The translations under genes were made by a program, and so were the position numbers. The notes beneath the pieces are model-generated. The model did no database searches and was not told where the DNA came from. It worked only from the letters and a program-made list of their open reading frames with translations. Of a stretch of DNA of 64,000 nucleotides, positions 16,812-25,400 are shown piece by piece (positions within the stretch are counted from its first letter, which is position 1; every line of letters starts with the position of its first letter). Source of the DNA: Acidobacteriaceae bacterium KBS 83 (GTDB lineage: Bacteria; Acidobacteriota; Terriglobia; Terriglobales; Acidobacteriaceae); the NCBI GenBank assembly GCA_000381585.1, contig KB906735.1, positions 604,836 to 668,835 of the forward strand. Direction: 5' to 3'.

Positions 16812-18800
16812 CTACTTCGCCTTTAGGGCAGCAGCGAAGAACCGCTCCACCTCAGCAATATCCTTCGTCACCCGGTAGGGCGGCAGGCTGTCCAAAAAGA
16901 CTCGCCCGTACCTCTGCCGCTGCAACCGAGGGTCCAGCAGCATCAGCACCCCGCGATCCTCCAACGACCGGATCAGCCGCCCGAATCCCTGCTTCAGCGT
17001 GATCACCGCTTGCGGCACCTGATACTCAAAGAATGCGCTGCGCCCGTCATCCTCAATCGCGCGCATCCGCGCCGCCACCACAGGATCGCTCGGCACCGCG
17101 AACGGCAGCCGGTCCACTATTACGCAACTCAGCGACTCGCCCTGTACGTCCACTCCCTGCCAGAACGACGATGTGCCGAACAACACCGCATTCGGAGTCG
17201 CGCGAAACTCCTCGAGTAGCGCCTTCTTCGGCGCCGTGCCCTGCAGCAGCAGCGGAAAGTCGAGTTCCATCACCAGGCGCTCATACAAGTCGCGCATCTG
17301 CGCATAGCTTGTGAACAGGCAGAAGGCTCGCCCGCGCGTGATCTCAAGCACGCGGCGTATCTGCTTCGCCGCCTCCGCGGAAAAACCTGGCTCACGTGGG
17401 TCCGGCATCTGCTGCGGCAGATAGAGCAGCGCCTGCTCCGGATAGCGAAAGTGCGAGGGCACCACGAGTTCCGTCGCCTCCTCCATGCCGAGTCGCTTGC
17501 GAATGTGTCCAAAGCCGCCTGCCACGGTAAGCGTCGCCGACGTCAGCACAACCGACGAATAACTCTCAAACAAAAGTTCCTGCATCAGCCCCGAGACATC
17601 GATGGGCGTCGCCTGCAGATACGTATTCCTCACCCCGCCGCGCAGCGGCCCGCTCACTCTCCGCTCCAGCCAGAAAACCGTGTTCTTTGACTCAGTCTCC
17701 ATCAAGTACTTTAGGTTCTCGCGGATGTCCGCAGTCCGCTTCCGTAAGCCCGGCGCTTCCTCCACGCCGCGCATCTGCTCCAGCTCTCCCTCTAGACGGT
17801 GCAGCGCATTCAAAAGTCCGAGATATATGTCCCCAAAGCTCTCCAGAAACTCCTCTCGCTCGGAGAACACAGCTCGCCCCTCAAAATCTTGTGGCAGTGC
17901 CCCGAAGAACATTCGCGCCCGCTCTCGTACCGTCTGTCCCGCGGTCAGCACGCTGGTCGCAATCGTGATCTTCGTCCGCAATAAGGTCTCGAGGTCACGC
18001 ACCAGTTCCTCGAAGCGAATATTGCTCAGGCTTATGCCAAAGTAATTCGACGCCACATCCTCCAGTTCATGCGCTTCGTCGAAAATCACAACCCCCGCCT
18101 CGGGCAGAATGCCCGCATCGGGCGCGGTCCGCGCCTGCAGCTTGATGCCCAAGTCGGCAAAAAACAGATGATGATTCACGATCACGATGTCGCTCTCGAG
18201 CGCCTTGCGCCGCATCTCCGTGATGAAACAGCGTTCCCAATCAGGGCAGCTCTGGCCCAGGCAGTGCTCGGTTCGAGCATCCAACTTCTGCCACAGCGGG
18301 CTCATTTCCGGTAGTCCGTCGATCTCACTGCGATCGCCCGTCTCCGTCGTCCTCTCCCACTGCGCAATCTTGTTGAACTGGTCTATCTCCTCAAGACCGT
18401 TCAAAATCGGGTGATCCCTCAGGGCATAGAGCTTGTGCCGGCAAAGATAGTTCGCGCGCCCCTTCATGTAGCACACGCGCAAGGGGCCAAGCAGCGACTC
18501 CAGAAACGGCACGTCTTTGAAAAACAGCTGCTCCTGCAGATTCTTCGTGCCCGTCGAGATGATCACCCGCTGCCCCGTGCGCAAGGCCGGCAGCAGATAC
18601 GCCAACGTCTTGCCTGTGCCCGTCCCCGCCTCGACAATCAGGTGATGATGCCCGGTCAGCGCGCGCTCCACTGCCTGCGCCATCTCCAGTTGGCCGCGCC
18701 GAAACTCGTACGGCAGGCTTGACCGCGCCAGCACGCCGCCGGGCGCGAAGAAGTCATACACCTTGGGCAACGCGGGCGTGAGTGGAGTGGAGGAAGACAC
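16812..18800 (-). CDS. DinG/XPD-type ATP-dependent DNA helicase
   Basis: This 662-residue superfamily 2 helicase has Walker A GTGTGKT at 59-65 and DEAH at 241-244. Four cysteines suit a 4Fe-4S cluster in the XPD manner: C120 or C110, then C180, C185 and C191 in HCLGQSCPDWERC. The motif VNHHLFFADL lies just before DEAH. The C-terminal helicase half has FCLFTSYAQMRDLY, GTSSFWQGVDVQGE and QGFGRLIRS. It probably unwinds damaged or R-loop DNA with 5'-3' polarity, as for DinG. It is transcribed divergently from der with a 105-nt gap. Confidence 0.92.
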   Translation of the reverse strand: MSSSTPLTPALPKVYDFFAPGGVLARSSLPYEFRRGQLEMAQAVERALTGHHHLIVEAGTGTGKTLAYLLPALRTGQRVIISTGTKNLQEQLFFKDVPFLESLLGPLRVCYMKGRANYLCRHKLYALRDHPILNGLEEIDQFNKIAQWERTTETGDRSEIDGLPEMSPLWQKLDARTEHCLGQSCPDWERCFITEMRRKALESDIVIVNHHLFFADLGIKLQARTAPDAGILPEAGVVIFDEAHELEDVASNYFGISLSNIRFEELVRDLETLLRTKITIATSVLTAGQTVRERARMFFGALPQDFEGRAVFSEREEFLESFGDIYLGLLNALHRLEGELEQMRGVEEAPGLRKRTADIRENLKYLMETESKNTVFWLERRVSGPLRGGVRNTYLQATPIDVSGLMQELLFESYSSVVLTSATLTVAGGFGHIRKRLGMEEATELVVPSHFRYPEQALLYLPQQMPDPREPGFSAEAAKQIRRVLEITRGRAFCLFTSYAQMRDLYERLVMELDFPLLLQGTAPKKALLEEFRATPNAVLFGTSSFWQGVDVQGESLSCVIVDRLPFAVPSDPVVAARMRAIEDDGRSAFFEYQVPQAVITLKQGFGRLIRSLEDRGVLMLLDPRLQRQRYGRVFLDSLPPYRVTKDIAEVERFFAAALKAK

Positions 18801-18905
18801 TGCGGAATTAAGGCCTGGGTGCGTCAGGATTCGATCTTTCTATAATAGACAGGGCGCAGCGAGACCACCGGTTCAACCACGCGCGTCAGGAAAGAAGCTG
18901 CCGCC

Positions 18906-20690
18906 TTGCCATCGAAAAAATCCCAGAAACAACAGGCCACCCGCGAACGCTCCGCCCGCAACAAGAGCCGCCGCGAAGCCAACGAGGCGCGGCTCAAGGC
19001 CAAACGCCAGCGCGCCTCCGAGCTCGGCTCCCGCTCCCGCAGAGCCGTAGATGCGGAAACAAAGGCGAAGCATCCGGACAAGATTGCCCTCACGCCCAAT
19101 CAGCGTCAAAAGGCGCGCGCTGCCGCCAAGCGTATCGAGCCCTCCCCCGCAGACCTCGACGCCGTGACCAGCCGGATGCAGCTCAATCTTGACCAGCGCA
19201 CTCTTGACCACAAAATTGACCAGCACCTCGAGTCCACGCCCGCTCGCGCCATCTTCGCCAATCAATCACGCGGCGCCACGGCTGACCTGCCCGTCTTTGT
19301 CATCTGCGGCCGCCCCAACGTCGGCAAGTCCACGCTCTTCAACCGCCTTACCGGCTCGCGGCGGTCCATCGTCGGTGACGAACCTGGCATCACCCGCGAT
19401 CGCATCTACGGCGAGGTCGAATGGGCTGGGCGCACCGCTCGCATCATCGACACCGGCGGCATCATCCCGGATGACGCCGATCTCATCCCCGCCGAGATCT
19501 TCCGCCAGGCGCGCACCGCCTTCGATCAGGCAGAGGCCATCGTCATGGTCGTCGACGGCCGCAGTGAACTGGCAGCTCCGGACATCGAGCTTGCGCGCCT
19601 GCTCATCCGCTCCAGCAAGCCGATCTTCCTCGCGGTCAACAAAATCGACACCGACCATCTCCTGTCGCAGGCAGAAAACTTCCGCCGCCTCGGCGTGCAG
19701 GCGCTCTTCCCTGTCTCTGCCGAGCATGGCTCGGGCATCGGCGATCTCCTCGAAGCCATCTTCGACACCCTCCACTTCCCCGAACAGGACCAAGAAGAAA
19801 TCTCCGCCGCAGCAGCCGAGCAAATCGAATCGCATCACCGCACGCACGGCGAGTACGAGCAGCGCGAAACCTCCATCGCCATCATTGGCCGGCCCAACGT
19901 CGGTAAATCGACGCTACTGAACGCACTCACCAACTCCTCGCGCGCCATAGTCTCCCCCATCGCCGGCACCACACGCGACGCTGTCGATGAAGTTGTCGAG
20001 CACAATGGCGCGCAGTACCGCTTTGTCGACACCGCAGGCATTCGCCGGAAGGGCAAGACCCACATGATGGCCGAAAAGCTCTCCGTCATCATGGCCCGCC
20101 GTCATCTCGAGGCCGCCGACGTGGCACTGCTTATCATCGATGCGACCGAGGGCGTCACTTCCACCGACGCCACCATCGGTGGCTACGCGCATGAGAGCGG
20201 CCGCTCGGTCATCATCGTCGTGAACAAATGGGATCTCGTCACCACTGCGCGCACAGATGGGAAAATACCGGCCGACCGAAACATCTTCGAGGAGCAGATC
20301 CGTCGAGTCCTCAAATATCTCGACTACGCGCCAATCGTCTTTCTTTCCGCGGCACACCGCACCAATCTACACCGTCTCTACGAGGCCATCACTCTGGTTG
20401 CCACCGAGCGCCGCAAGCGGGTCTCCACCGGCCAGATGAACCGCTTCCTCGAGCGCGTCGACTTCCAGCGCGCCACAGTTCCCGCGTCAAAGAAAGTCCG
20501 TATCTACTACATGACGCAGGCCGCCGTGGCGCCCCCTACCTTCGTCCTCTTCACAGATCGTCAGGTCCGCCTGCACTTTTCCTATGAGCGGTTCCTCGAA
20601 AACCAGATTCGTGAGGCCTTCGGTTTCGCAGGCTCGCCCATCTGGTTCAAGGTGCGCGCACGCAATGTGGTCAAGGCGGACCGCCACTAG
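18906..20690 (+). CDS. der: Ribosome biogenesis GTPase Der with a basic N-terminal extension
   Basis: Der (EngA) is a tandem-GTPase needed for 50S ribosomal subunit assembly. Two G1 motifs GRPNVGKST occur at about 135-143 and 327-335, with DTGG and DTAG G3 motifs and NKID and NKWD G4 motifs. A C-terminal KH-like domain ends in PIWFKVRARN. Unlike the usual protein, about 125 residues precede the first G domain. They are rich in Lys, Arg, Ala and Ser (PSKKSQKQQATRER...) and look disordered. The start is TTG at 18906 with AGGAAAGAAG upstream. A later start (ATG at 19173) would remove most of the extension. Codon bias across the extension resembles coding sequence. Confidence 0.93.
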   Translation: MPSKKSQKQQATRERSARNKSRREANEARLKAKRQRASELGSRSRRAVDAETKAKHPDKIALTPNQRQKARAAAKRIEPSPADLDAVTSRMQLNLDQRTLDHKIDQHLESTPARAIFANQSRGATADLPVFVICGRPNVGKSTLFNRLTGSRRSIVGDEPGITRDRIYGEVEWAGRTARIIDTGGIIPDDADLIPAEIFRQARTAFDQAEAIVMVVDGRSELAAPDIELARLLIRSSKPIFLAVNKIDTDHLLSQAENFRRLGVQALFPVSAEHGSGIGDLLEAIFDTLHFPEQDQEEISAAAAEQIESHHRTHGEYEQRETSIAIIGRPNVGKSTLLNALTNSSRAIVSPIAGTTRDAVDEVVEHNGAQYRFVDTAGIRRKGKTHMMAEKLSVIMARRHLEAADVALLIIDATEGVTSTDATIGGYAHESGRSVIIVVNKWDLVTTARTDGKIPADRNIFEEQIRRVLKYLDYAPIVFLSAAHRTNLHRLYEAITLVATERRKRVSTGQMNRFLERVDFQRATVPASKKVRIYYMTQAAVAPPTFVLFTDRQVRLHFSYERFLENQIREAFGFAGSPIWFKVRARNVVKADRH

Positions 20691-20705
20691 CGCGAAAAAC
20701 AAAAA

Positions 20706-20727
20706 GGCAGCCGGTCTATTGGCTACC
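20706..20727. terminator. Bidirectional hairpin terminator between der and the PQQ/Ig gene
   Basis: GGCAGCC (20706-20712) pairs with GGCTACC (20721-20727) with one mismatch or wobble, around an 8-nt loop. The plus strand continues into a T-rich stretch (TTTGTTTGATTTTTAC), and the minus strand continues into TTTTTGTTTTT. That is the arrangement expected for a Rho-independent terminator serving both convergent genes. Confidence 0.7.
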
Positions 20728-20768
20728 CATTTGTTTGATTTTTACTTTTGCTTTCTTCTCTTGACGCG

Positions 20769-23648
20769 CTACGGAAGCAGGCCGAAGATTGCCAGGCCCG
20801 CATCCGTGCCGATATACACGAAGCCATTTGCCACCAGGGGAATCGCGTGGCTGCTGGTCGTTCCAATCGAGTCACGTGGAGCGCCGCCAACCTGCGCCTG
20901 TGTGCTGTTGTAGAGTTCCGTGGCCAGGTTGGTTGCATTGTAGGCGTGCAAAACTGCTCCGCCGCTCGCCGTCGTATCCAGCGCCCACAAGATCGCTCCA
21001 CTCGTCCCGTTTGCGGTGATAACCGGCGTGGCGCCCGAACTGCCAAGCGGGTTTGCAGACTGGCTCGTCAGCGTTGCACCGGAGGCACCCAGGGCGTAGC
21101 GCCTCAACACATCGCTCGAGCCGCCGTAGTAAAACGCTCCATTGAAATATGCCGGCGAGGACGTCGCTCCGTTCGGTAGCCCGCCTGTCACCTTCTTGTA
21201 GTTGTTGTCGCTCGTGCCGTTGTACTCACCCAGCACGTTGCCGGCGCTGCCGAGCTGGTAAATGTTCCCGTCCATGCCCGCTCCAATCGCCTGGGCCGGA
21301 TATGATCCATTGCTTGCCATAGGAGTCAGCATCACGCCGCCGGAACCCTGGTCCTGGTAGTCCGCCGTCCCCGGCACACCGTTCACCGGCTCGAAATAAT
21401 CGAATACCGTCATCACGCCGTTTGGCGATTGGATTTTTAGGTAGCCGTTGCCATAGTCGCCGTTCTTTGGCTTGCCATTTGTATCCAGCGTGGTATCGAA
21501 TGTCCCCTTCGATGTGGTCAGGAATACATTGCCGTTCGTATCCGCAGCCGGTCCCGCCCCGCTCATCGAGATGAGCCCGCCGCTGCCGTTTGGCGTCACG
21601 TTCAGCACTGATAATTGGGCCAACGTTCCCTCGTTGTATGCCATCATCAAACCGCTGTACCCGGATGATGTCTCCTGGCATGGCGCCGCCCAGGAGAGAT
21701 ATACGATGCCATTGTTCAGCAGGAGTGCCGCCTGTTCGACGAAGACGCCGGGGTCAAAGCTATTTGCTGCCGTAATGTCCGCCGGACCGCCGCTCAGTTC
21801 AGCGCCTGTGGTCAGGTCCAGCGCGTGCAGCCGCTGGTGATAGGTGCCACTGCTGTCTTTCGTCTTCGCGACGAAGAAGATCGCCCCGTTCGGCGCAAAA
21901 TTGCGATCAATCACAGGCGTCGACGTAATCCCAACCTTTAACGGAAGCTCGCTGCAGCCTTGGTTGTCGGCCGCCGTCTCATCCGGCCCCAATGCCGACG
22001 TCTTCCACAACTGCGCGCCGTTACTCGCATTCCATGCATACACAGTGTCGTTCTCGGTCGCCAGATACAGCACGTTCAAAGTCTGGGTGCCAATCGTTAG
22101 GCCCGATATATACAGGGGCTGGGCATCCAACGCGCCGTCCGTGGACGCAATGCCGAATTTGGCGAACTTCGCCGCACTCACCTTCGCGGGCGTCAGTATG
22201 GTCTCGTTTGCGTTCAATCCCGTGCGCGCCATGTCGTTATGCCACGTCGCAACGTCCTTAACGCTGCTGCTTGTCGGATTCACAACGGTTAAATCGAGGT
22301 CCGCGGTGCCATTCACCGAGTTCACCTGGCCAAACAAGGTCACCGTCGTTTCGCCCGGTGCCGCCTTCGCACCAGCAACCAGTGTGAAATCCTGCGCAAC
22401 CCCCGGAACCAAGGCCGCCGTCGCCGGCAGCATCGTCACGCCGGCCGGCAGGTTCTGCGCCGACACATTCACAGTACCCGCATACCCTGCGCCTGCCGTT
22501 GCAGTCACCGAAATCGTACCTACGGATCCCACCGTGATCGTCTGACTCGAGGGTGAAACATCCAGCGTCACGACATCGGGTGGCGGCGGAGCTGTCACCG
22601 TCAATGCGACTGTCGCTTTGTGGGACAGCACGCCGGATGTCCCGGTGATCGTCACCGTCGCATTGCCGAGCGGTGCATCGGCCGCGGCCTGAAACACAAT
22701 CGCCTCCGTCCAGCCGCTCTCGAGCGTGCTGCTTGGAGGCACGGCGACAACTCCTGTCGGCAGTCCGCTTACCGTGAAGGCCACATCGCTGGCAAATCCG
22801 TTGCTGCCGGTCACCGCGACCTGCACCTCGCCACTCTGCGCGCCCTGCGCCACGCTCATCGTCCCCGGCGTCGCGGTGATACTGAAATCCGGGCCGGTGG
22901 GGCCAACGACCGGGATCGTGAGTTGAATACTTGCCGTATGCGACAGCGTTCCTGATGTACCGGCGAAACTTACCCTCACTGGTGTTGTTGTCGCGTGGGC
23001 GTCGTTCGCTGCCGTCAACGTAATCGTCGTCGGGTTGTTCGGCGTTACAGTAATGGTCGACGGAGACACGGTCACGCCCGTCGGCAGGCCGCTCACGGCG
23101 ACGACAATCGTGCCGTTGAAGTCGCCAAGTGCTGTGCTGCTTAGCTTTACTGGCGCACTCGCGCCGGGCGTCAACGTCAACGTGCTTGGCGCCGCCGTTA
23201 GCGCGAAGTCCACGCCCGGCGGCGGTTTCACCACCGTCGTTGCGGTCACTGTCAGCGCAACTGAAGTGTTCGCGCTCAGACTTCCCGACGCGCCGTACAC
23301 CTTCACCGAGCTGGTTCCCACCGCCGCACTCGCCGTCGCGGTCAGCTTGAATGTCGCGCTCGCCCCCATCGCCACCGTCGCGTTTGCCGGCGAAACGGTC
23401 ACCCCCGACGGCAAGCCACTCACCGAAACCTGAATCGATCCTGTGAATTGATTTGCGCTGGTCGGCGTCACCGTGAAGGTGAGGCTCCCCCCTTGGGCGA
23501 TCGTCACCCCCGGATCCGCCCCCAGCGTAAAGCTACCGTTGTCGGTAGTGCCACCGCTGTCGCTGCTGCTCACCGAGCCGCAGCCGGTCACCAGCACAAA
23601 CAGACATAGGGACAACATGCAGAAGAGGGAAAGTCGTGCGTGACGCAT
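20769..23648 (-). CDS. Cell-surface lipoprotein with Ig-like repeats and a PQQ-type beta-propeller
   Basis: The product of about 959 residues starts with a lipoprotein signal (LFCMLSLCLFVLVTGCGS; lipobox Cys in VTGC). Roughly five Ig-like repeats of about 90 residues follow, each with a variant of SGLPTGVTVSP and ending in LTVTA. The C-terminal 450 residues resemble a PQQ/quinoprotein-type propeller (VLYLATENDTVYAWNASNGAQLW and later GFVYIGTDAGLAIF). ATG 23648 is chosen for its AGGAG; GTG 23666 is in frame upstream. Catalytic function is not evident; a surface binding or scaffold role is inferred. It is a long single gene with a terminator at its 3' end. Confidence 0.85.
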   Translation of the reverse strand: MRHARLSLFCMLSLCLFVLVTGCGSVSSSDSGGTTDNGSFTLGADPGVTIAQGGSLTFTVTPTSANQFTGSIQVSVSGLPSGVTVSPANATVAMGASATFKLTATASAAVGTSSVKVYGASGSLSANTSVALTVTATTVVKPPPGVDFALTAAPSTLTLTPGASAPVKLSSTALGDFNGTIVVAVSGLPTGVTVSPSTITVTPNNPTTITLTAANDAHATTTPVRVSFAGTSGTLSHTASIQLTIPVVGPTGPDFSITATPGTMSVAQGAQSGEVQVAVTGSNGFASDVAFTVSGLPTGVVAVPPSSTLESGWTEAIVFQAAADAPLGNATVTITGTSGVLSHKATVALTVTAPPPPDVVTLDVSPSSQTITVGSVGTISVTATAGAGYAGTVNVSAQNLPAGVTMLPATAALVPGVAQDFTLVAGAKAAPGETTVTLFGQVNSVNGTADLDLTVVNPTSSSVKDVATWHNDMARTGLNANETILTPAKVSAAKFAKFGIASTDGALDAQPLYISGLTIGTQTLNVLYLATENDTVYAWNASNGAQLWKTSALGPDETAADNQGCSELPLKVGITSTPVIDRNFAPNGAIFFVAKTKDSSGTYHQRLHALDLTTGAELSGGPADITAANSFDPGVFVEQAALLLNNGIVYLSWAAPCQETSSGYSGLMMAYNEGTLAQLSVLNVTPNGSGGLISMSGAGPAADTNGNVFLTTSKGTFDTTLDTNGKPKNGDYGNGYLKIQSPNGVMTVFDYFEPVNGVPGTADYQDQGSGGVMLTPMASNGSYPAQAIGAGMDGNIYQLGSAGNVLGEYNGTSDNNYKKVTGGLPNGATSSPAYFNGAFYYGGSSDVLRRYALGASGATLTSQSANPLGSSGATPVITANGTSGAILWALDTTASGGAVLHAYNATNLATELYNSTQAQVGGAPRDSIGTTSSHAIPLVANGFVYIGTDAGLAIFGLLP

Positions 23649-23882
23649 GCAGCTCCTGGCGGGCACGCTCTTTGCACATGGCGGCCCGTCGGATCATATT
23701 TCCTGCCTGTGTCAGCCGCGAAGACTCACTCAACATGGCCTTTCCTCAAAGAAGGGCCACCGCACAATCGCTAGACCGTCCACGTGCAGGAAAATGATCC
23801 TTATTGCTCGCGTCATCGTAGCAACCGAAGTTACCTGGACAATATGACCCTTCGCGAACAGCGCTTGGCACTTTGGTGGGAG

Positions 23883-25220
23883 TTACACCGCGACCGCTAC
23901 CGCCTGCTCAGACCACCACGCGTCAAACTTCGCAAGCGCGCGTTCGCATTGCAGCCGGTGCCGCTCACGCTTGTCGCGTACTCTACGCCGCGTCTCCTCT
24001 TCCAGCGGCTCCAGCAGATCGAATGTGACGTTCGCCGGTTGGAAGTGCTTCACATCTGCGCGCGTGATGTAGTTCACCAGGGAGCCCAGCGCCGTGCCAC
24101 GCGGCACCGGCGCCACTGGCAAATCCAACGAGCGCCGTGCCGCGTACAGGCCCGCCAACATCCCCGTCGCCATCGATTCTGTATACCCCTCGACGCCCGA
24201 GATTTGTCCCGCGAACAGCAATCGCGGATGCTCTTTCATCGCGAGCGTCTGATCCAGCAGGCGCGGCGATTCTATGTAGGTATTTCGGTGGATCTGCCCA
24301 TAGCGCAGAAAGCGAGCATTCTCGAGCCCCGGGATCAGCCGTAGCACCCGCGCCTGTTCGCCGTACTTCAAATGGTTCTGAAATCCCACCAGGTTGTACG
24401 AATCCGCACGCAGATTCTCGCAGCGCAACTGCACCACCGCATGGGGCGTCTTTCCCGTGCGCGGATCGCGCAAGCCTACCGGCTTCATCGGCCCGAAGCG
24501 AAGCGTGTCCCGCCCGCGCCGTGCCAGCTCCTCAATGGGCAGACAGCCCTCGAAGTACTTGACTTGCTCCCACTCCTTCGCCTCGACGCCCTCCGCCGTC
24601 ACCAGCGCGTCATAGAAGCGGTCGTACTCCTCCTTGTTCATCGGGCAGTTGATGTAATCCGCCGTACCCTTGTCCCATCGCGCCGCCATGTACACCCGCT
24701 CGCGGTCAATCGTGTCCCCATCCACGATCGGTGAGATCGAATCGTAGAACGCCAGATGTTGCTGCCCGGCGAGCCGCGCGATCTCGTTCGACAGCGCCTC
24801 CGAGGTCAGAGGGCCGCTCGCCACTATCGTCAACCCCTCAAAATCATCCTCCAGCGCCGTCACCTCTTCGCGCACCACCGTGATACGCGGCTCCCGCGCA
24901 ATCGCCTCACCAATCCGTCGCGAGAACTCCGCCCGGTCCACTGCTAACGCATGTCCTGCCGGCACGGCGCACTCGTCGGCCAGCCTCAGCAGCACCGACC
25001 CGGCCCGCCGCATCTCCCGCTTCAGCAGCCAAGGCGCCGTGTTTTCGCTCTCCGACTTCAGCGAATTCGAACACACCAGCTCTCCAAAATCCGCCGTCTG
25101 GTGCGCGGGCGTCTGCCGCACCGGCCGCATCTCGTAGAGCACGACCTCCGCACCTAGCGCCGCCGCCATCAGCGCCGCCTCCGGCCCTGCCAAACCTCCG
25201 CCAATCACTCGTATCCGCAT
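23883..25220 (-). CDS. trmFO: Methylenetetrahydrofolate--tRNA-(uracil-5-)-methyltransferase
   Basis: TrmFO makes 5-methyluridine at tRNA position 54 using methylenetetrahydrofolate and FADH2. The FAD fold starts RVIGGGLAGPEAAL at about residues 4-17. The family-specific segments TADFGELVCSNSLKSES and NCPMNKEEYDRFYDAL follow, then LFAGQISGVEGYTESMATG. ATG 25220 puts the Rossmann motif at the N-terminus, as usual; the frame is open a further 15 codons upstream. A TATAAT sequence lies about 10 nt upstream of this ATG and may be the -10 box, which would give a very short leader. Confidence 0.94.
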   Translation of the reverse strand: MRIRVIGGGLAGPEAALMAAALGAEVVLYEMRPVRQTPAHQTADFGELVCSNSLKSESENTAPWLLKREMRRAGSVLLRLADECAVPAGHALAVDRAEFSRRIGEAIAREPRITVVREEVTALEDDFEGLTIVASGPLTSEALSNEIARLAGQQHLAFYDSISPIVDGDTIDRERVYMAARWDKGTADYINCPMNKEEYDRFYDALVTAEGVEAKEWEQVKYFEGCLPIEELARRGRDTLRFGPMKPVGLRDPRTGKTPHAVVQLRCENLRADSYNLVGFQNHLKYGEQARVLRLIPGLENARFLRYGQIHRNTYIESPRLLDQTLAMKEHPRLLFAGQISGVEGYTESMATGMLAGLYAARRSLDLPVAPVPRGTALGSLVNYITRADVKHFQPANVTFDLLEPLEEETRRRVRDKRERHRLQCERALAKFDAWWSEQAVAVAV

Positions 25221-25299
25221 ACCTGTATCTCGATTATAGGAAGCAGGTCGACGGCTGCCCCTCATCTCGCAGAGAAGTGGGGATTAGAGTCCGTTCGCC

Positions 25300-25367
25300 C
25301 ACGAAGCCAAACGTGAGCGACCAAAGGGAGCGAACCCCACCGCTCGCGCACCAACGGCGCGTCGCCC
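25300..25367. repeat. Intergenic copy of a repeat also embedded in the Lhr helicase gene
   Basis: Positions 25315-25333 (GAGCGACCAAAGGGAGCGA) are identical over 19 bp to 39982-40000 inside the large helicase gene. The similarity continues loosely on both sides, to a shared GGCGCGTC about 20 nt downstream. Here the sequence lies between the divergent trmFO and RNB genes. It looks like a dispersed intergenic repeat of REP type; whether it has other copies in the genome cannot be seen from this window. Confidence 0.65.
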
Positions 25368-25400
25368 GTGCGGTCAGCACCCGTGGTAGGCTGGCACTCC

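Noticed and set aside
20769-23648. Ig-like repeats of the large lipoprotein as DNA-level tandem repeats
   Set aside because: The repeats are similar only at the protein level; nucleotide identity between units is low, so this is domain repetition and not a recent DNA expansion.
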